Shown here piece by piece: positions 1 to 8,825 of a DNA stretch of 23,173 bases (positions are counted from its first letter, which is position 1; each line of letters starts with the position of its first letter). The stretch is from a virus. The DNA lies in the IMG/VR virus record IMGVR_UViG_3300022750_000031, positions 1 to 23,173 of that record; one strand, given 5' to 3'. The notes under the pieces are model-generated. The model ran no database searches. It saw only the letters and a list, made by a program, of their open reading frames with translations, and was not told the origin of the DNA. A program made the position numbers and the translations under genes.

Positions 1-1061
1 GCACCGGCAGGATCGAGGATGCCACCAGCAAGATTGTAAGCCATACCACTAGCACCGTCACCGATGGCCAGCATACGGGCATTCTCTTCGTCTTGGCGGT
101 TACGAATGTCCAAGGCCTCACGGAGAGAGCCAGTGTTCTGACGAAGCTCATCGACTTGTCGGATAGACCTACCATCCTCAATCTCATCCATGTGTGCTTC
201 ATAGTTGAAGTTAGGATCAGTAGGATGCAGGCCGTTATCCAAAGCCTCGGTAAGAGCATTGAAGGCGGAACCGACAACAGAGTTCTGACGAGCAGCATAG
301 CCGAGCTTAGTAGCCCAATCGAAGCTGTCCTCATGTCGTTGTTGGTTAGCATTAGACAAGCTACCCATTTCTGCTTCAGTACGGGCAGCACCGCTGTAAC
401 CAGTACGATCCGCAGCAGGCGTATTGCTAACCTCAGCAAATGCCTCACCAGCGTTCATACGATCTTGAGACGCACGGGGCAACCGCACAACCGAGGCACC
501 ACCAAGGATTTGGTCAGCCGTCAGAGCACCAGAGCCACGACGGCCCCCAGCGAGCGCCTCCGAGGCCGTCAGGGGCGTAAACTCCACGTTCGGGGTAGCT
601 GTAGCCCGAGGGGCTTGAGGCACGTCAGAGCCGCTCATATCGCGGTTCCCGTAGCCTAGCTTGAAGAAGGTGTGGTTACCTAGAGCCTGTCCTCCACTTC
701 TAGCCCATGCAGGAACAGCCCTACCCGCAGCAGCCTGTGCTTTCGGGGAGAAGAAGTGATCAGCGCCGTTGGTAGGGTCTTCGCCATTAAGAACTCGTTG
801 CAGGGCATCCTGTGTGGTAAGCCACTGTGTAGAGCCGGGACGGAACCCGCGCATACGCGTTTGGCCTGCCTCAGTAAACGTAGGCTCGTATTGCCCGCGT
901 TGACGCATAACCTGTTCCATAGTCAGGCCAGTCTGTCTAGCCCGGTTAGCAGTTACGGCTAGGACAGCTTGGAGACCAACCCTTCCCTCACTGGCAGCTT
1001 CCGCGAGCGCCACGCGAGTAACGAAGTCATTATCACCGACTTCTACTTTGTTGTTAGGCAT
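1..1061 (-). CDS. gp16-like internal virion (ejection) protein with N-terminal SleB-type cell-wall hydrolase domain, partial
   Basis: The reading frame is open from an ATG at 1061 to the window edge (353 codons, C-terminus missing). AGGAGG lies about 7 bases upstream of the ATG and fixes the start. Residues 12-135 read as a SleB/CwlJ-type hydrolase (Hydrolase_2): LAEAASEG with the probable catalytic Glu21, ANRA at 38-41, GADHFFSP at 99-106, PAWA at 117-120 and GNHTFFK at 128-134. From about residue 140 the chain is polar and Ala/Gly-rich, without a recognised domain. It follows the gp14-like and gp15-like genes, which is the place of T7 gene 16. T7 gp16 also has an N-terminal peptidoglycan-cutting domain, but of the lytic transglycosylase type. 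By inference this protein enters the cell with the phage DNA and opens the murein locally. The hydrolase call is strong; the gp16 role rests on gene order, because the long C-terminal part lies outside the window. Confidence 0.85.
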   Translation of the reverse strand, partial: MPNNKVEVGDNDFVTRVALAEAASEGRVGLQAVLAVTANRARQTGLTMEQVMRQRGQYEPTFTEAGQTRMRGFRPGSTQWLTTQDALQRVLNGEDPTNGADHFFSPKAQAAAGRAVPAWARSGGQALGNHTFFKLGYGNRDMSGSDVPQAPRATATPNVEFTPLTASEALAGGRRGSGALTADQILGGASVVRLPRASQDRMNAGEAFAEVSNTPAADRTGYSGAARTEAEMGSLSNANQQRHEDSFDWATKLGYAARQNSVVGSAFNALTEALDNGLHPTDPNFNYEAHMDEIEDGRSIRQVDELRQNTGSLREALDIRNRQDEENARMLAIGDGASGMAYNLAGGILDPAG

Positions 1062-1088
1062 AAGCCCTCCTAGTTATGAATGATCGGA

Positions 1089-1105
1089 CGGGGCACGAAG
1101 CCCCG
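1089..1105 (-). other. GC-rich RNA hairpin between the gp15-like and gp16-like genes
   Basis: A perfect 6-bp inverted repeat (CGGGGC/GCCCCG) with a 5-base TTCGT loop fills the short gap between the stop of the gp15-like gene (1111-1113) and the Shine-Dalgarno of the next gene. No T-run follows on the transcribed strand (the next bases are TCCGATCATT), so a full intrinsic terminator is unlikely. An RNA processing or stability hairpin, or a weak attenuator setting the ratio of ejection proteins, is more plausible. The pairing is certain; its function is not. Confidence 0.5.
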
Positions 1106-1110
1106 CCACT

Positions 1111-3345
1111 TTAATCCCAAGGACCCCGTACACCGGGGAGTAGGATAGCTGGACGATTATTTTCGGGTCGCCTAGCCCGCATGTTCTCTCTATCGGTATT
1201 CCGAAGCATGTCCGGAGTAACTGAGAAGTAGTGTGGTCGGCCTTGAGCATCTTGGGACCAAACATACCAGACCGAAGTTCCCGTATCGCCAGTGACGGCA
1301 GGGGTAACTTGGTAGCTGCTAATATCAATATCCGGATGCTGTGCCTTCTGTTGCTGAATGGTCTGATCCCAAACACCAACAAGCCTGTCTTCAGGGATGC
1401 GGGTAAGATCAGTCATACGCGGAGTACGTTGGGGTGTATGCCAGTAACGGCTACCCACCCGGTCCATAGTCTTAGAAGCGATCAGGCTTTCAACTTCAGC
1501 AGCAACAGCGCTCTCAACGGTAAGTCGAGGGTTAGCAGTCATACGCTCAGATGCACCACCGCCAGCCAGTTGCAAGATGGTCTCTTGACTAGCCGTGTCA
1601 GGCCCCGTAGCGCCCACCATACGGGCATACCACGCAGGCCGGAGCCTAGTAACCTGTTGAGCAATCTCCTGCCCTCTCGTGCCCTGTGGGCGAGGCGCAC
1701 GGCCCATTGTACCCGCTTGGGAACCGGGATCACCGAACGTCTGAGTGAAGGCCAGAACCTGTGGTGTACCGTTAGAGGTAAGCTGACTGTACCTCAGAAA
1801 AGTACGATCATGGTCTCCGAAGTACGTAGCCCTAGCTACAATACCCCCGTTCTCTTGTTGTCCGAATGCCTGCCAGACTTTATAGATTTTCTGGAAGCTT
1901 TCGCCATCAGCACCAGCCAGAGTATTAGCGGTAACAAACGCTTGGATATCTTGTGCTGTCCCACTAAACGTATATCCTCTCTGTTGGTTCATTCTAGTCA
2001 TTAGTCCGACTGCTTGAGCCGGGTCTTGTTGCCACCATTGACGAAGGGAGTTGTCAACGTCCTGCATACCGTATTTAGCGATGACCGTGGTAGGGTCGCC
2101 AGAAGCGAGGCCCATTCGGATATCATTAAGCTTAGCATCCGCAGCAGCGGCAATGTTAGCTGGGTTGGTAGGACTGATGCTGTATTGGAACTGACGTTCC
2201 TGTTCCCGCACGTCATCCTCATGCACATCGCGAACATAGCCCTTGACTGCATTGTTGATATCGTCGGCGGAGAACAACGGTACAGTAGACCCGGTATCCC
2301 GTTCTGCTTTTAGATTGACACCTTCCATCACGTCTCGGATTTCATCGCCCTTAAGTTCACGGGTAATGATCTGAGCGTTCAGGGTATCGATTAGTTCTCC
2401 GTTGTCGAGGGACCAATCGGTAAGGGCCTTACGACTTGCGGTATCCGCAGCAGACTGTATAGCACCAAGCTTGTCAGCATCCATAGCATGATAGAGTAGG
2501 CTGTCGTTCCCCCCGTCTGCCATAGCGCGATATGCAAAGAGGTTACCATCAGCCAGCACACCACGAGCAGCTTCTCCAATACCGTCTTGCCATGCAGCAT
2601 CGTGCATTCCTTCTAGCGGCGTGAAGCTCTCAAGGAACTGTTGCCGTGCTAAACTACGAACCTCATCAGGAAGTTCAGCGGTAGTCATCGTATTCTTAAG
2701 TGCAGCCCCAGCGCCCACGGCCCCACTGACAAAGCCCCGACGTAGCGTGGTTTGTTGCCACACGGTACGGGCTTCTGCGATAGCAGGGATAAGGGTAGCC
2801 TGACGCTGTAGGATTTCTCCATGCAGCGCATTGTCCGTGAAGGTATCGCCAGTGAGATACTCACCAGTCATATCTTCTAGAAGTGAAGGCAGTTGATCAG
2901 GAGGAACTTGTTTAAGCTCATCCATGTTCTCAAGGAGTTGGTTCTGGTATTTGTTCGCACTATCCTGTACGGTAAACGCAGCAGCACCAACTTGGAAATC
3001 TGTCGGGCCAAAGATCGCAGTAAGTCCCGGTTGCTCAGCAGCAATCCGTTCCATAGCAATCCCGTCCGAAGCAAGGGCATAACCCTCGCGCATACGTTTC
3101 TCTTGGGCCTGCTTAACAACCGGCTCCAAAAGCTTGTCTAGAAATCCGGGAACGCTAGAGCCTACCCCAATACTAATAGTAGGGTTCTGAGACTGAACCA
3201 CACCGCTTGTGTTCTCCCCAGCGCCAACAACGCCGGTGCGTCCTGAAGTAGGAGCACTAGCGCTATTGACTTGTCTTGCAGCAGGGGGAGTGAAAGCGAA
3301 GGTACGGCGAGTAGTCTCTCTATTGTCGTAGCCTTTAATCGCCAC
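1111..3345 (-). CDS. gp15-like internal virion (ejection) protein
   Basis: 744 residues, almost exactly the length of T7 gp15 (747). It lies between the gp14-like and gp16-like genes, as in T7. The first 60 residues are Ser/Gly/Thr-rich and low in complexity. They are followed by a long, mostly helical, polar protein without signal peptide, membrane segment or catalytic motif. The C-terminal section (about 620-744) has a compact Trp/Tyr-rich part (HTPQRTP, VWYVW) like the gp15 tail region. In T7, gp15 forms part of the trans-periplasmic ejection conduit with gp14 and gp16, and that role is inferred here. The start is GTG, with GGAGG 6 bases upstream; this GGAGG lies inside the last codons of the gp14-like gene, two bases before its end. 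Assignment rests mainly on length, order and overall character. Confidence 0.75.
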   Translation of the reverse strand: MAIKGYDNRETTRRTFAFTPPAARQVNSASAPTSGRTGVVGAGENTSGVVQSQNPTISIGVGSSVPGFLDKLLEPVVKQAQEKRMREGYALASDGIAMERIAAEQPGLTAIFGPTDFQVGAAAFTVQDSANKYQNQLLENMDELKQVPPDQLPSLLEDMTGEYLTGDTFTDNALHGEILQRQATLIPAIAEARTVWQQTTLRRGFVSGAVGAGAALKNTMTTAELPDEVRSLARQQFLESFTPLEGMHDAAWQDGIGEAARGVLADGNLFAYRAMADGGNDSLLYHAMDADKLGAIQSAADTASRKALTDWSLDNGELIDTLNAQIITRELKGDEIRDVMEGVNLKAERDTGSTVPLFSADDINNAVKGYVRDVHEDDVREQERQFQYSISPTNPANIAAAADAKLNDIRMGLASGDPTTVIAKYGMQDVDNSLRQWWQQDPAQAVGLMTRMNQQRGYTFSGTAQDIQAFVTANTLAGADGESFQKIYKVWQAFGQQENGGIVARATYFGDHDRTFLRYSQLTSNGTPQVLAFTQTFGDPGSQAGTMGRAPRPQGTRGQEIAQQVTRLRPAWYARMVGATGPDTASQETILQLAGGGASERMTANPRLTVESAVAAEVESLIASKTMDRVGSRYWHTPQRTPRMTDLTRIPEDRLVGVWDQTIQQQKAQHPDIDISSYQVTPAVTGDTGTSVWYVWSQDAQGRPHYFSVTPDMLRNTDRENMRARRPENNRPAILLPGVRGPWD

Positions 3346-3347
3346 TA

Positions 3348-4136
3348 CTAACCTCCGATATTCAAGCGCGGGCCATATCGGCTCTTGACGCTATTCCAAA
3401 TGTCTCTACCGTAGGGAGTGTTCCCCGCAGTAGTATAAGTCTTAAGACCTGTTAGGCCAGAAGTAAAAGCACTCTCTGCACGAGCAGCAGCACCATCGAA
3501 GTCCCCGTTAGCAGCACGGTTGTTTGCGCTCACTAGGTCAAGAACAGCAGAGCCAGCTTGAGGCCCACCAAAATAGGAAGCCGCAGCAGCAGCCGCAAAT
3601 CCAACGACCTTTTGTAGGCCCGTGACTTTAACATGGTCCACAAACTGTGTATAGTCCAACCCAGCTTGAAACGATTGGTTATCCAACCCTTCAACTGCAC
3701 CTGTAAGCGTTGAGCCCTTAAGCGCAGTATTAGCCAGCAGATCAGTACGCAGCCCGCGATCTTCAAGTTCTTCCTGTCGTGCTTGGTTTATCCTAAGTGT
3801 TTTGTTGAAGGTTTCCACTGAGGAACCACCAACACCCGCAGCAGCCGCAGCCGCTACGTTAGCACCAACTTCCTCAGCCGCAGCTAGTCTTGTGCTGAAG
3901 CGTCCGGTGGTAGCTGCGTCTAGGTTCCGTCCAATGTTGGCCGTGATGTCGTCAATAGACTTACCGGCGGCCTTCAGGCGTTTCTGATTGTTAAACGATT
4001 GCATCCAGCTATTAGATGCTGCCATCGCACCCTTAAGCTCATTACGAGCCTTCTGAGTGATCCGGCCTGCATCTATCTTAGCTTGCTCTCTAATATGTAC
4101 GGAATCGCTTGACAGTAGTTCAAAGGCACTACCCAT
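3348..4136 (-). CDS. gp14-like internal virion protein
   Basis: 262 residues (T7 gp14 is 196). The ATG directly abuts the gp12 stop (TAGATG), with GGAGAG about 5 bases upstream, so translation is probably coupled. The N-terminal half is helical and polar with many Ala/Gln/Arg/Glu residues, including an Ala run near residues 95-101. Around residues 175-195 lies a second hydrophobic Ala-rich stretch (VVGFAAAAAASYFGG) that could insert in a membrane. T7 gp14 is the ejection protein thought to form the outer-membrane pore of the DNA channel, and a hydrophobic Ala/Gly segment suits that. No enzymatic motif is present. Function is inferred from position between nozzle gp12 and the gp15-like gene and from the typical Ala/Gly-rich composition. 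Confidence 0.72.
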   Translation of the reverse strand: MGSAFELLSSDSVHIREQAKIDAGRITQKARNELKGAMAASNSWMQSFNNQKRLKAAGKSIDDITANIGRNLDAATTGRFSTRLAAAEEVGANVAAAAAAGVGGSSVETFNKTLRINQARQEELEDRGLRTDLLANTALKGSTLTGAVEGLDNQSFQAGLDYTQFVDHVKVTGLQKVVGFAAAAAASYFGGPQAGSAVLDLVSANNRAANGDFDGAAARAESAFTSGLTGLKTYTTAGNTPYGRDIWNSVKSRYGPRLNIGG

Positions 4137-6671
4137 CTACACTCTCCGGGTATTATTAAAGGATTGACCAAGCCACGAGATTGCGGTAATGGTTAGAGGA
4201 AGCCAAGTCTTTGCACTAAGCGTGTACTTACACTCCCGCACTTCTTTACCGATGAAAGCATTAACGGTAGTGGTAACGATAGGTTGCCTCCCGATCAGAT
4301 TGATGTTCTGGCCCAAGATGCGCCCATTGAAAGAAAGGGTTCTCTTAGTTCCAGCACTAGTCTCTACATCACAGAATAGCCCAGCGGTATCTGATACCGA
4401 CACACCAAGTCGCCCGAGCGTCAGACGCCCGTTAACAATCGCCTTGTCATTCTGATCCCTGACGTAAGGATTAGTCGGAGTGACAAAGGCGGGATAGGAT
4501 ATACCTGTCCAGATACTATCCTCAGACACGCCGGGGTACTGTGTAAGGAAGGACGTAAGCTGTGCATACGGACTACCAAGCAGGAAATATTCGGTGGTGT
4601 TATCAAAGGCAGCAATAGCGTCTAGTCCCGTACCCGGATGGATAAAGCCCTCGTCGTTAGACACAGGCCTCAGGCTATCCGCATAAGGCTTACTTGACAG
4701 ACTGCTATCGGTGACAAAGGTATCACAGGCAATATAAACCTGACCGTCTGAATGACGGATAGTGAACGCTAGGATTTCTCCGTTGTTAGAGCTAATGCCA
4801 ACAAGCGGTCCAATATCCTCTCCCCATTCCCAACGGTTCCAGCTATCGAACACACGCTCCGTCCCGGCTGGATTATCCAAATAGGTGTAGAGATATAGTC
4901 CGTAGCGAGAAGTCGTAGTTCTAAGGAAGACAATGTTAGGCGCAGTCACTGTAATGATCTGAGTGGGCAAACCACCGAGATACTTATCCAGTTGTTGTGA
5001 CACGTTGATGCTCTCAGGGTTATCCGAGAAAGCGCTAGTCTGAACTTGGTGAAGCGAGACCTTATTGTTTCGGCTCGTAGAGTAGTAAACAAAGTTGCCA
5101 CTATTCTTAGGATCAGCAAGCTGCCCATCCTCATACTCCGCAACCACAACAATGGATGCGTTCTTAGAAGTGAGGCCTACCCGGCCATTCACAGTGTACC
5201 ACTTACGTTTACCGCATAGCAGTAGGCTACGGTCATACGTAGTCGAGCTAGTTATTGTATCATCCTCTGCACCAAGGGCGTAGATTTCAATCGGGTCAGT
5301 ATCCTGCGCGGTTAGCACAGAGCCTCTAAACCAGTTGAAGTAATCGCCGGGGCGAGAGAATAGTACGGTAGCACCAGAGCCTATGACCAGACGGTCTTGG
5401 AAGATGCCTAGGTAGTCAATACGCTTACCAAAGAAAACAGGGGCAGGAGTAGTCACTTCATCCCCAACCGAGTTGGGTTTGTATAGCGGGTTATCCTCTC
5501 CCGTTAGCCCTGTGAGGTACGCAGCCGAGGATGCGAGATACAGGGTCTCATTCTTCACAGTGCCCTGTACGAAGACGCTAGTAGGCTGCATGAGCACACC
5601 AGCGGCCTCTTGCCAAGTCACTTCCGTCCATGACGTAGCGTTGGTATTCTTAGGGATAGCTTTGAGGTAGAAGACTTCTTCACCGGCTTCCTTCTTAGGG
5701 GAAACCTTAACGACCTTACCGGGCCAATGAATAGTAGACACTAAGTCCAACGCATCAACGGTATTGCCTACAGTGCGAATGAGCGTGCCATCAGCACCAT
5801 CGTCCCCGTCAACCTCAACGAAGTTAAAGTCGTCAATGCCTAGGGTGCTTCCGATGATAGTCATGTTCTGAACGCCTTGTGCGATCAGTTGCTCTTTAAG
5901 CTGGAAGATAATATTCTCCGGAGTAGCATCCGCAGCCGCCTCACCAATGTACGCGGTGACAGCAGAGTTGTACGCATTAGTCCGGTCATTCACTTTCTTC
6001 TGATAATCTGGGTCACTCGTAAGAATGTCCGAGGTGTTCAGAAGCTCGGGATAGGATGAGGGCTTGGTCTTATAAGATGCCTTAAGTTCCGTGCCATCCG
6101 TTTTAGTAAGAGTAACAGAGAAGGTTCGGCTGTATGCCCCGCCCCTAATCCAAATCGCGAGTTTAATCTTGTTGTCAGGATCAGTGTAAGGATTGGTCAG
6201 TGTGTAGCTAGGGACAATGCTGTTCCCGGCTAGGTAGATATATTTCCCGACGTTAACTGCCGCCGATACACCGCCTGCCTTGAGCAGGTTTATAGTAGTA
6301 TCCGCAGGGTCAGTAACAATAGGGATCAGCTTGCGAGTGTCCTTGTTAAAGGCCCACGCAAACGAAACGTTCTGAACTTCCACGTCCGAAGCTTTCGTTC
6401 TATAGACAAGTGCGTATTCCACACCGCCAACGAAGAACGTAAACTCCTTGTGGTTCTGAGTGTCAGCCACGAGAGCATCCCACAGGCCCGAGTTGTAATC
6501 AGCGATTACTTTCTCATCCTGCAAGACACTCCCATGCCGACGAGCCAATCCTTTAACAGGATCGGACATCATGTTCAGTTGTTCATAGTGTTGACCTGAA
6601 CGCCGGTCCTGAGGGACTTGTTCCGACACGCCCAGCACAACGCTGGCATAAGAGCCAGATACTTTACCCAT
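4137..6671 (-). CDS. Tail tubular protein B (T7 gp12-like tail nozzle)
   Basis: 844 residues (T7 gp12 is 794). The N-terminus has the typical gp12 opening: GVSEQVPQDRR, then a 'QLNMMSDPVKGLARRHGS' section, matching T7's 'GGISQQP...' followed by a segment ending in KRPP. The rest is rich in beta strands, with nozzle-type phrases such as FFGKRIDYLGIFQDRLVIGSG and FSRPGDYFNWFRGS near the middle. In T7, six copies form the tail nozzle below the gp11 ring and bind the fibres. AAGGAGG lies 6 bases before the ATG. The gene follows the tail-fibre gene after only 15 bases, whereas in T7 it directly follows gene 11. The family assignment is firm. Confidence 0.93.
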   Translation of the reverse strand: MGKVSGSYASVVLGVSEQVPQDRRSGQHYEQLNMMSDPVKGLARRHGSVLQDEKVIADYNSGLWDALVADTQNHKEFTFFVGGVEYALVYRTKASDVEVQNVSFAWAFNKDTRKLIPIVTDPADTTINLLKAGGVSAAVNVGKYIYLAGNSIVPSYTLTNPYTDPDNKIKLAIWIRGGAYSRTFSVTLTKTDGTELKASYKTKPSSYPELLNTSDILTSDPDYQKKVNDRTNAYNSAVTAYIGEAAADATPENIIFQLKEQLIAQGVQNMTIIGSTLGIDDFNFVEVDGDDGADGTLIRTVGNTVDALDLVSTIHWPGKVVKVSPKKEAGEEVFYLKAIPKNTNATSWTEVTWQEAAGVLMQPTSVFVQGTVKNETLYLASSAAYLTGLTGEDNPLYKPNSVGDEVTTPAPVFFGKRIDYLGIFQDRLVIGSGATVLFSRPGDYFNWFRGSVLTAQDTDPIEIYALGAEDDTITSSTTYDRSLLLCGKRKWYTVNGRVGLTSKNASIVVVAEYEDGQLADPKNSGNFVYYSTSRNNKVSLHQVQTSAFSDNPESINVSQQLDKYLGGLPTQIITVTAPNIVFLRTTTSRYGLYLYTYLDNPAGTERVFDSWNRWEWGEDIGPLVGISSNNGEILAFTIRHSDGQVYIACDTFVTDSSLSSKPYADSLRPVSNDEGFIHPGTGLDAIAAFDNTTEYFLLGSPYAQLTSFLTQYPGVSEDSIWTGISYPAFVTPTNPYVRDQNDKAIVNGRLTLGRLGVSVSDTAGLFCDVETSAGTKRTLSFNGRILGQNINLIGRQPIVTTTVNAFIGKEVRECKYTLSAKTWLPLTITAISWLGQSFNNTRRV

Positions 6672-6686
6672 CAGGGCCTCCTTATA

Positions 6687-8825
6687 TTAACCTGAGTAGT
6701 TGGTAGTACGATACGTGGTTTCACCACCGAACCGCACTTTAGTAGAAGCCAGAGTTTCTCTAAGGATCAGAGCGCCACTTACAGCGTTAAGCTGATAGTT
6801 GACAGGCTCGATCAAGTTACCTCCTAGGCTGCTTTCATCATTGATGCCATAGATACCATTGGTGCCCATGTTAATATGGAGTGTACCGATAGTATTTTTG
6901 GTAGGTCGCCAGTTGTTAGGTCCACCGCTGTTATCAATCAGGCAAACGGCCCCAATGGTAGCAGTAGAAATAAACGCGTTCTGGTAGTTGAGGTTAGAGA
7001 TAACCCCGCCAGCGAACACGTTCCCTTCCGTATGACCAGCGCCTGCATTAGGAGAGCCAGAGAGGCAAACACCCCAGCGCCCAATATCTTGCATATTGAA
7101 AGCACTGAACGTATTGTACTTAGCCCCGTGGACCAGCTTAATGCCAGCGTCTCTAGCTTCCTTAATCGTGCCGGGTCCAAAGTTACAGTTTCTGGTTTGA
7201 ATGTCAATAGCTTCACTCAAGTTCCGGAACTGATAACCAGCAATGGTATGTCCACCGTCATCAGCACTAAAGGTGATACCGTCTGTCTGTTCTCCGAACA
7301 ACGCCTTAAGCGTAGCACCCATAGTGATGTCATTCACCTTAATGTAAGGGAAGAAAATACCATAAGAGTTGGAGGGCGAGATATGATCGTTATCGATTTC
7401 AATGCCAGAGATTTGACGCTGACCCGCATAAGCGAAGTTGGACGTCATGTCATGCACGTAGGGGTTAATGATCGATCGACCACGAACGCCGGACAGTGTG
7501 ATACCGACACCCATAGGGATACCGAAGACTTCAACGTCCATGTTCAAGTTTGTTACGTTTTGCGCAACAATCCCACGGAGGTAACGTCCATTATCTGTAG
7601 CCTCAGCTTGAACGATAACACCCTCAAGGTGCTGCTGGTTACCGGGAGTATAAGCTCCGGAGTTAAGCCCATCGAACTTCAAACCCACAGCCGATGTGCC
7701 GTAGCCACGATCCACCGTATTGGTGAAGTTAGCAGCAGGCATAAAGATTGTTGGCTGATTAGCGTGATCGCAGACAATGCCAGTGTTAGACGGGAACACA
7801 AGCGTACCACCGGGCCGAAGCTGATCACCGCCACGCATAGACAGAGGCTTGGTAGCCGTAGCAAGATAGGCGTTGATAGCTGTAGTATTTGCGGTAGCTT
7901 GAGCCGTGGAGGCCGCACCCATAGTAACGCCAGAGATATCGTTGACGTAGGTTCTAACGATGTGCTTCTGTACGGTTGTAGGAGTTACGCCGTCATCAGA
8001 TAGAGCGCCTACAAAAGCAGCAGCGCTAGTCAGTGCAAGGTTTGTACTGTCCCAAGGGGTAGCGCCCCATTGGGGCCGGGTAGAAAAGCCTGCTTGACCA
8101 GTAGCTCGGTTAAGAGAGAACGCTGTGCCAAGAGAAGCGCCGGTATCATCATATCGAATAATAGTATAGTTTGAGCCAGCGTTAGCGCCAGCCTCTGCCG
8201 TACCATCACCCATATTGGTGATCCAGCGCCGAGAAGTACCTGTCCTAGCGTCAAGCTGCTTAGGGGTGCCAGCAGCGCCGTCATAGCGGATCACACCAGT
8301 AAACGTAGGACTAGCTGACGGAGCTTTAGCAGCCATGTCAGTAGTGTACGTTGTGGTATCCACCTTTAACGCCAAGCCTGAGGTCAGCGCTGTAACGTCC
8401 GCTTTCAACGCTAAACCAGAGGTCAAGGCTGTGGTATCCGCTTTCAAAGCCAACCCTGAGGTATAGGTCGTAGTGTTGACCTTCAAGTTCAGGGCTGCTA
8501 GTTGTGCGGTGCTAACAGGTTTATCAGCGTCGGACGTATTAGTTACGTTACCTAGGCCAACGGAGGCTGCACTAATAGGGCCTGTGATTTTGGTAGCCAA
8601 GGCTGCGATAGCCTCATAACTAAGGGGCTTCTCAAGGTCCGGGGTGTTGTTCACCAGATCGAGACCAAGGTTTACCTTAGCCGCAGGAATACTAACAAGG
8701 TCCGAGAGGTTAGCGTCTTTACGCACTCTCAGGCCAACGGCAGTTCCCATAGCTTGTGCAAGGGCGATAGTACCGATGTTGATATCTTCAACGTCCTGTG
8801 CGGACGCATAGCCACTAACTGCCAT
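6687..8825 (-). CDS. Tail fibre/tailspike with N-terminal repeats and C-terminal beta-helix
   Basis: 712 residues from the ATG at 8825. I chose this start because GAGG lies 9 bases upstream; starts further upstream fall inside gp11 or directly against the GAGG. It overlaps the gp11 end by 11 bases. Residues 1-45 are a helical virion-attachment candidate. Residues 46-115 hold two copies of a fibre motif (NLGLDLVNNTPDLEKPLS and GLGNVTNTSDADKPVS). Residues 121-172 hold four 13-residue repeats, ending in the common fibre phrase SPTFTG. Residues 180-255 are beta-rich. From about 300 on, repeating short beta-strand/turn patterns with Asn, Gly and Val suggest a right-handed beta-helix of the pectate-lyase-like type, as in depolymerase tailspikes. 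It probably recognises, and may cleave, host surface polysaccharide. A catalytic residue cannot be named from sequence alone. Unlike T7 gene 17, it lies between gp11 and gp12. Confidence 0.85.
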   Translation of the reverse strand: MAVSGYASAQDVEDINIGTIALAQAMGTAVGLRVRKDANLSDLVSIPAAKVNLGLDLVNNTPDLEKPLSYEAIAALATKITGPISAASVGLGNVTNTSDADKPVSTAQLAALNLKVNTTTYTSGLALKADTTALTSGLALKADVTALTSGLALKVDTTTYTTDMAAKAPSASPTFTGVIRYDGAAGTPKQLDARTGTSRRWITNMGDGTAEAGANAGSNYTIIRYDDTGASLGTAFSLNRATGQAGFSTRPQWGATPWDSTNLALTSAAAFVGALSDDGVTPTTVQKHIVRTYVNDISGVTMGAASTAQATANTTAINAYLATATKPLSMRGGDQLRPGGTLVFPSNTGIVCDHANQPTIFMPAANFTNTVDRGYGTSAVGLKFDGLNSGAYTPGNQQHLEGVIVQAEATDNGRYLRGIVAQNVTNLNMDVEVFGIPMGVGITLSGVRGRSIINPYVHDMTSNFAYAGQRQISGIEIDNDHISPSNSYGIFFPYIKVNDITMGATLKALFGEQTDGITFSADDGGHTIAGYQFRNLSEAIDIQTRNCNFGPGTIKEARDAGIKLVHGAKYNTFSAFNMQDIGRWGVCLSGSPNAGAGHTEGNVFAGGVISNLNYQNAFISTATIGAVCLIDNSGGPNNWRPTKNTIGTLHINMGTNGIYGINDESSLGGNLIEPVNYQLNAVSGALILRETLASTKVRFGGETTYRTTNYSG
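8310..8465 (-). repeat. 39-bp (13-residue) tandem repeat in the tail-fibre gene
   Basis: Four consecutive 13-residue units at fibre residues 121-133, 134-146, 147-159 and 160-172. The first three are near identical (consensus [YL]TSGLALKxDxTx); the fourth is diverged (YTTDMAAKAPSAS). The three similar units also repeat at DNA level, with third-base differences, so duplication is not very recent. Such heptad-like Leu/Ala repeats in fibres usually form a trimeric coiled-coil or triple-helical shaft. By inference this is the stalk between the virion-binding head and the beta-helix, and a site where fibre length could change by recombination. Confidence 0.85.

Noticed and set aside
93-962. Plus-strand frames opposite the gp16-like gene
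   Set aside because: The minus strand here encodes a clear SleB-type hydrolase with a strong Shine-Dalgarno.
6876-8003. A 375-codon plus-strand frame antisense to the tail fibre gene
   Set aside because: No recognisable protein features and no ribosome binding site; it is explained by the codon bias of the fibre gene.
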